Assembly (NCBI GenBank): GCA_025057695.1
Contig: JANWVB010000048.1
Span: 1 to 9,570 of the forward strand
From: Patescibacteria group bacterium
GTDB taxonomy: Bacteria; Patescibacteriota; Microgenomatia; UBA8517
DNA length: 9,570 nucleotides
Direction of reading: 5' to 3'
Under the pieces are notes generated by a model, which was not told the DNA's origin, did not search any database, and was given only the letters and a program-made list of their open reading frames with translations. The stretch's first letter is position 1, and each line of letters starts with the position of its first letter. Shown in pieces: positions 5,853 to 9,570 of this stretch. A program made the position numbers and the translations under genes.

Positions 5853-5961
5853 TTCTGGAATAATGTAAAAATATATTAAGTCTTGCTTTGTCATTATTTT
5901 CGGTTTAGGTCTTTTTTGTGTTTTGGTTTTGTTTTACAATTTTACTGCATTTGGTTTTAAC

Positions 5962-7074
5962 ATGGTAACTCAAATAATTTTATTTTTACTAGTTCTTTCG
6001 ATACTGGTTTTAATTCATGAACTTGGTCATTTTTTAGCCGCAATCAAATCTGGAGTAAAGGTTGAAGAATTTGGATTTGGAATCCCCCCTAGGGTGTGGG
6101 GCAAAAAAATTGGCGAAACAATTTATTCAATTAATTTGCTTCCTTTTGGTGGTTTTGTAAGGCTTCATGGAGAAACCAGTGAAGATGAAGTTATCGATCC
6201 TAAAAGGTCTTTTCTTAATAAAGGTAAGTTGTCTAGGATTTCAATTGTGATTGCAGGCGTTGTAATGAATTTTCTGCTTGCCGTTTTTCTTTTTTCTATT
6301 ACTTATTCTTTTACCGGAGTGCCTAGGGAGACTGGGGAAATCAAGGTTTTAGAGGTCGCAGAAGAATCTCCTGCCGCTTATGCCGGTATTTCTAAAGATG
6401 ATGTTTTGTTAGAGATAGACAATCAGCCTGTTTATACAAATGCCGAGTTTATAAAAACAATGCAGTCAAAAAAAGGTTCAGAAATTGATTTAAAAGTAAA
6501 AAAACCTTCAGGAGAAATTGTCACAATAGAAAATATCATGGCTCGGGCTAACCCGCCTGAGAATGAAGGGCCTTTGGGTGTTCTGATTAATTCGGCTGAA
6601 AACTATTTTCCGCCTATTTGGCAAAGGCCTTTTTATGGAATTTACTATGGTGTCAAAGAAGCCGTATTTTGGGGCATGGTTGTTGTTTTTGGTTTTGGTA
6701 AGATGATTTCCGAGCTTTTTTTAGGTATAGTCCCTAGAGACATTGCAGGTCCTGTTGGTATTTATGCTTTAACTTCTCAAGCGGCAAATTATGGTGTTTT
6801 GGCTTTTGTCAATTTTATTGCTATTTTATCTGTGAATCTGGCGATTCTTAACATAATGCCATTTCCTGCTTTGGATGGTGGGAGACTGCTTTTTATCTTA
6901 ATCGAAAGTGTTTTTGGTAAAAAGTTTTTACCTAAGATAGAATCTATCGCGCATACTGTGGGAATGGCCTTGCTTTTAACATTGCTTTTTGCAATTACCG
7001 CTTATGATATACAAAGACTAATTTCAGCTGGGAGTGTGGAACAATTTTTTCAAAATATTTCCCAGCCTCGTTAG
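5962..7074 (+). CDS. rseP: Site-2 protease, RseP/RasP-like membrane zinc metalloprotease
   Basis: Intramembrane protease that cuts transmembrane anchors, typically of anti-sigma factors or signal-peptide remnants. The 370 residues show a first membrane helix carrying HELGH (19-23, zinc ligands and catalytic Glu20), the PFGGFVRL loop, a second helix with the VVMNFLLAVFLF segment, one PDZ domain (about 118-195), then a C-terminal membrane region with NIMPFPALDGGR, whose Asp305 is the third zinc ligand, and a final helix before a short soluble tail. Two hydrophobic stretches lie around 220-300. I prefer ATG 5962 to an upstream in-frame TTG at 5923, because family members begin just before the HELGH helix. 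The 109-base gap after frr contains TACAAT at 5935-5940, a possible -10 with a 15-base leader. No substrate is evident here. Confidence 0.94.
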   Translation: MVTQIILFLLVLSILVLIHELGHFLAAIKSGVKVEEFGFGIPPRVWGKKIGETIYSINLLPFGGFVRLHGETSEDEVIDPKRSFLNKGKLSRISIVIAGVVMNFLLAVFLFSITYSFTGVPRETGEIKVLEVAEESPAAYAGISKDDVLLEIDNQPVYTNAEFIKTMQSKKGSEIDLKVKKPSGEIVTIENIMARANPPENEGPLGVLINSAENYFPPIWQRPFYGIYYGVKEAVFWGMVVVFGFGKMISELFLGIVPRDIAGPVGIYALTSQAANYGVLAFVNFIAILSVNLAILNIMPFPALDGGRLLFILIESVFGKKFLPKIESIAHTVGMALLLTLLFAITAYDIQRLISAGSVEQFFQNISQPR

Positions 7075-7111
7075 CGACTCTTTGTGATTTAAAAATTCTA
7101 GTTGAGTGAAT

Positions 7112-8572
7112 ATGGCAAACAAGCAAGTTGAGAAAAATTCCATAACCAAAAAATCAGAGAACGTATCTGATTGGTATGCAGATGTAATAATTCAGTCTGG
7201 TCTTGCTGATTATGGCCCGGTGCGAGGGACTATGATTCTAAAGCCTTATGGTTATGCGCTGTGGGAAAATGTTCAAAAAGCGCTTGATGCTATGTTTAAA
7301 AGTGGTGGAGTTGAAAATGCCTATTTTCCGATGTTTATTCCTATGTCTCTTTTTAACAAAGAGAAAAGCCATATAGAAGGATTTTCTCCAGAACTTGCGG
7401 TGGTGACAATTGGCGGTGGTGAGCAACTTTCTGAACCATTAGCTGTTCGTCCAACTTCTGAGATGATAATGTATCAAGAATACGCTAAGTGGATACATAG
7501 CTGGCGCGATTTGCCTGTCAAGATCAATCAATGGAACAATGTAGTAAGATGGGAGAAAAGAACATACCTTTTTTTACGCACGCTTGAATTTTTGTGGCAA
7601 GAAGGACATTGCGCGCATGCCACTCACGAAGAGTCGTTAGAAATGGTCCTAAGGGCACTTGATTGGTATAGGCAGATCTATGAAGATTTTTATGCTATAC
7701 CTGTTGTTTTAGGAGTCAAGAGTCAATCCGAGAAGTTTGCTGGCGCGGATTCTACATATACCGTAGAGGCGATAATGCCTGATGGCAAAGCTCTTCAGGC
7801 ATGCACTTCGCATGATTTAGGTCAGAATTTCTCAAAAGCTCTAAGTATATCTTTTCAGGATAAAAATGGAGTTTCTCAATATGTGTGGCAGAATTCATGG
7901 GGTTTCTCGACAAGATCTCTGGGCGCTTTGTTTTTGACACACGGTGATGATAGTGGTTTAGTTTTGCCTCCCAAAGTCGCTCCCATAAAAGTCGCTATCA
8001 TTCCAATATTTGGCAAGAAAGACGATCAAGTTCTTAAGTATTGCGAAAAGATAAAACAGACTTTGACAAATTCTCCAAGCGCTTATCCGGGAAGAATAGA
8101 AATATTTGATGATTCCGAAAAAAGTTTTGGATGGAGAGTCAATGAGGCGGAGTTAAAAGGCATACCTATAAAAATAGCTGTTGGTATTAGAGAAGTTCAG
8201 GAAAAGGCAATATCTTATTCGTTTAGATTGTTTGCTATGGATAACAAAATTTCAAAATTCGAAGACCTGCCCGAAAAAGTTGAACAATTTTTAAGCCAGA
8301 TTCAAAATCAAATGTTTGAAAATGCCAAGACTATTTTGCGCGCAAATACTCATTTGGTTGATAATTATGAGGAATTCAAAGAAAGAATGTTAGCTGGCAA
8401 AGGTTTTTTGAGGGCTTTTTGGTGTGAAGATGTTGGTTGTGAGCAAAAGATAAAGGAAGAAACAAAAGCGACCACGCGTTGTCGATCTCTTGATGAGAAA
8501 GAAGATATTGGCAAATGTGTATATTGCGGCAAATCCGCGAAATTTAGATGGTATTTTGCTCAAGCGTATTAA
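7112..8572 (+). CDS. proS: Prolyl-tRNA synthetase, archaeal/eukaryotic type
   Basis: Attaches proline to tRNA-Pro in the cytoplasm. The 486-residue class II enzyme is the form without the bacterial-type editing insertion. WYADVIIQSGLADYGPVRG lies near the start, RPTSE at 113-117, motif 2 around RWEKRTYLFLRTLEFLWQEGH (146-166), an Ala/Pro-binding stretch with CTSHDLGQNF, and motif 3 GDDSGLVLPP (278-287). The anticodon-binding domain follows (about 290-395). The C-terminal domain has zinc-ligand candidates Cys438, Cys443, Cys469 and Cys472 (CX4C...CX2C), and the chain ends in Tyr486, matching the family's terminal tyrosine that reaches toward the active site. I use ATG 7112; GTG 7106 is an in-frame alternative. 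It starts 37 bases after rseP, the usual neighbour in bacteria with the rpsB-frr-rseP-proS order. Confidence 0.96.
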   Translation: MANKQVEKNSITKKSENVSDWYADVIIQSGLADYGPVRGTMILKPYGYALWENVQKALDAMFKSGGVENAYFPMFIPMSLFNKEKSHIEGFSPELAVVTIGGGEQLSEPLAVRPTSEMIMYQEYAKWIHSWRDLPVKINQWNNVVRWEKRTYLFLRTLEFLWQEGHCAHATHEESLEMVLRALDWYRQIYEDFYAIPVVLGVKSQSEKFAGADSTYTVEAIMPDGKALQACTSHDLGQNFSKALSISFQDKNGVSQYVWQNSWGFSTRSLGALFLTHGDDSGLVLPPKVAPIKVAIIPIFGKKDDQVLKYCEKIKQTLTNSPSAYPGRIEIFDDSEKSFGWRVNEAELKGIPIKIAVGIREVQEKAISYSFRLFAMDNKISKFEDLPEKVEQFLSQIQNQMFENAKTILRANTHLVDNYEEFKERMLAGKGFLRAFWCEDVGCEQKIKEETKATTRCRSLDEKEDIGKCVYCGKSAKFRWYFAQAY

Positions 8573-8595
8573 GTTGCAGTTTGGGAATTTTAGTG

Positions 8596-8624
8596 TTGAG
8601 AAGTTAATATTGTCTTGTTAGACT
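8596..8624 (+). promoter_or_regulatory. Putative promoter of the HIT gene, short leader
   Basis: TTGAGA (8596-8601, five of six), a 17-base spacer and TAGACT (8619-8624, four of six) predict transcription start near 8631, about 10 bases before the ATG at 8641. The intervening bases are A/T-rich with no Shine-Dalgarno motif. Confidence 0.4.
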
Positions 8625-8640
8625 TAAGTTGTAAATAAAA

Positions 8641-8961
8641 ATGTCGGATTGTGTTTTTTGCAAAATTATCACAGGTGAGCTGGATACAAAATTTGAGAAG
8701 GAGACTGAAAATTTGGTAGTTTTTCGTGATATACATCCTCAGGCTCCACTTCATCTTTTGATAGTGCCTAAAAAGCACTATCAAGACATCACTGAAGTCG
8801 AAAATCAAGTGTGGCAAGAGATAAAAGATGTCGCTATTTTGATAGCAAGGTCAAAAGGTTTGACAGGTTTTAGAATTGTAAATAATGCTGGTGATTCGGC
8901 GGCGATTAAGCATATGCACGTTCATCTTCTTGGGGAAATCTCCGCTGATAGGGCAGTTTGA
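8641..8961 (+). CDS. HIT-family (HINT-like) nucleotide hydrolase
   Basis: Histidine-triad proteins hydrolyse nucleoside phosphoramidates, adenylates or dinucleoside polyphosphates. The 106-residue protein has the HINT-type start CVFCKIITGEL (Cys4, Cys7), FRDIHPQAPLHLLIVPKKHY, and the triad HMHVHLL at 91-97, with His93 as the expected nucleophile. The Gly-Gln pair usually found just before the triad is replaced (GDSAAIKHMH), so substrate contacts may differ. The length is close to bacterial HinT proteins. It lies 68 bases after proS; in HINT proteins the known lysyl-adenylate activity links them loosely to aminoacyl-tRNA synthetases, but that connection is only suggestive here. It probably has its own promoter. 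Confidence 0.93.
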   Translation: MSDCVFCKIITGELDTKFEKETENLVVFRDIHPQAPLHLLIVPKKHYQDITEVENQVWQEIKDVAILIARSKGLTGFRIVNNAGDSAAIKHMHVHLLGEISADRAV

Positions 8962-9009
8962 TTGTGGGTAAGAAAGGATTTAGTCAGATGTTATAAACAT
9001 TAAGTTGTT

Positions 9010-9018
9010 TGCTATAAT
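9010..9018 (+). promoter_or_regulatory. Extended -10 promoter abutting yqeY, leaderless
   Basis: TG plus one base followed by a perfect TATAAT (9013-9018) makes a consensus extended -10, which can work with a poor -35 (the best candidate is TTATAA at 8991-8996, spacer 16). Transcription should begin at 9025-9026, on the A of the ATG at 9026. No Shine-Dalgarno motif is possible in such a transcript. Confidence 0.6.
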
Positions 9019-9025
9019 GCTATGT

Positions 9026-9481
9026 ATGCTACAAGATTCTATTACCAAGTTGTTAATGCAAGCGGTAAAGAACAAGGATGAAGTGAGAGTTTCTGTGCTT
9101 CGTATGCTTTCTTCCGCTATCAATTATGAAAAAATAGCTAGACAGCATGATCTTTCTTATGAAGAAGAGATAGTTGTTGTAAAACGGGAGGTCAAAAAGC
9201 GCAAAGACGCAATACTAGCTTATGAAAAAGTTGGAGCTTTGGATAAGGCTTCCCAAGAAAAACAAGAACTTGAAATCCTAAAAGAATTCCTGCCGTCTGA
9301 GATAGGTGATACTGAGTTGCTCTCAATTGCAAAACAAGTTATTCAAGAAAATAATTTTTCCGCAGTCAAAGATATGGGCAAAGCAATTTCTAAAGTGAAA
9401 GAAAAAGTTGGGTTATCTGCTGATGGCGCTAAGATAGCAAAGGTTGTTAAGGAAATTTTTTTAGGCGCTACCGACAATTAA
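9026..9481 (+). CDS. yqeY: GatB/YqeY domain protein
   Basis: Member of the small YqeY family, related to the C-terminal tRNA-binding region of GatB, a subunit of the tRNA-dependent amidotransferase; its own role is not well established. The 151-residue protein is full length: an N-terminal helical part with KNKDEVRVSVLRMLSSAINYE, the basic/acidic helix KREVKKRKDAILAYEK, the EILKEFLPSEI turn, and the C-terminal motif VKDMGKAISKVKEKVGLSADGAKIAKVVKEI. I chose ATG 9026, which aligns with family N-termini. Earlier in-frame codons (TTG 9005, ATG 9017) overlap the TATAAT element and would be untranscribed. It follows the HIT gene by 64 bases on the same strand. Confidence 0.93.
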   Translation: MLQDSITKLLMQAVKNKDEVRVSVLRMLSSAINYEKIARQHDLSYEEEIVVVKREVKKRKDAILAYEKVGALDKASQEKQELEILKEFLPSEIGDTELLSIAKQVIQENNFSAVKDMGKAISKVKEKVGLSADGAKIAKVVKEIFLGATDN

Positions 9482-9497
9482 TTAATTTGCTTACAGA

Positions 9498-9515
9498 TAA
9501 AAAAAGCTTTTTTTA
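9498..9515. terminator. A/T palindrome after yqeY, weak terminator candidate
   Basis: TAAAAAAAGCTTTTTTTA is a perfect 18-base palindrome, 16 bases after the yqeY stop. RNA could form a stem of seven A-U pairs with an AGCU loop and a U-rich 3' side, resembling a weak terminator that would work in either direction. The lack of G-C pairs makes termination doubtful; it may instead be a bent A-tract element in front of the next gene. Confidence 0.3.
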
Positions 9516-9538
9516 GATTATTCAATTCAAACTTTGCA

Positions 9539-9570
9539 ATGCTTAAAGTCTTGATCTCAAATCCTTATAA
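9539..9570 (+). CDS. Start of a further gene, cut off by the window end
   Basis: An ATG at 9539 opens a frame that stays open to the last base; the visible residues are MLKVLISNPY. Alternating hydrophobic residues suggest an N-terminal beta strand. The position after yqeY and the strand-like start would fit ybeY (endoribonuclease), a plausible neighbour, but ten residues cannot establish this. No Shine-Dalgarno motif precedes it, like the other genes here. Confidence 0.4.
   Translation, partial: MLKVLISNPY

Noticed and set aside
5923..5961. Extended rseP start at TTG 5923 adding 13 residues
   Set aside because: Site-2 proteases begin just before the HELGH helix, ATG 5962 fits that, and the added stretch overlaps TACAAT, a possible -10 box.
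7095..7101. ATTCTAG occurs both before proS and before glyA (1170-1176)
   Set aside because: Seven AT-rich bases shared by two sites, at different distances from the ATG and without the flanking palindrome at proS, are compatible with chance.
1..9570. CRISPR array, tRNA genes, insertion sequence or phage genes
   Set aside because: No spaced direct repeats, cloverleaf-like segments, transposase motifs or terminal inverted repeats were seen; the gaps are all under about 135 bases.

Overview
The window reads as a compact, AT-rich bacterial chromosome segment, most likely from the Candidate Phyla Radiation (Patescibacteria), possibly a Microgenomates-like lineage. The clues are very short intergenic gaps, reduced housekeeping proteins (a 153-residue EF-Ts), divergent versions of core enzymes, an archaeal/eukaryotic-type prolyl-tRNA synthetase, and a shrunken rpsB-tsf-frr-rseP-proS cluster. 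TGA is an ordinary stop codon: glyA, folD, tsf, frr and the HIT gene end on it at their families' normal C-termini. This argues against the TGA=Gly lineages (Gracilibacteria, Absconditabacteria). The placement is inferred from gene content, not from a tree.

Layout. Positions 2-175 hold the tail of topA, a Cys4 zinc ribbon. Next comes a thymidine/one-carbon block on the + strand: thymidine kinase (310-909), an unrecognised 72-residue protein (938-1156), serine hydroxymethyltransferase glyA (1190-2506) and a divergent folD (2598-3428). GlyA makes methylene-THF, FolD interconverts it with formyl-THF, and thymidine kinase salvages thymidine, so the block bears on dTMP and one-carbon supply. The only minus-strand gene (3449-3907) encodes a small predicted lipoprotein with an internal repeat. 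From 4015 a translation block runs on the + strand: rpsB, tsf, frr, rseP, proS, a HIT hydrolase and a YqeY-family gene. The window ends a few codons into another probable gene. No intergenic stretch exceeds about 135 bases, and I see no tRNA, rRNA, CRISPR array or insertion sequence.

The most notable property is how the genes start. None of the 13 visible starts has a convincing Shine-Dalgarno motif at the usual distance. In at least five cases a promoter -10 hexamer ends only 7-8 bases before the ATG: tk, the 72-residue gene, folD, the lipoprotein gene and yqeY. This puts transcription start at or within a base or two of the start codon. Three more (glyA, rpsB, the HIT gene) have candidate -10 boxes giving leaders of about 10 bases. 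The window therefore suggests widespread leaderless or near-leaderless mRNAs, including for ribosomal protein S2.

Other points of interest are a thymidine kinase zinc knuckle expanded from CX2C to CX8C, a FolD that keeps its catalytic residues but has a remodelled nucleotide site suggesting NAD use, loss of pyrH and the lipid/isoprenoid genes from the rpsB-proS cluster, and the repeat-containing lipoprotein.
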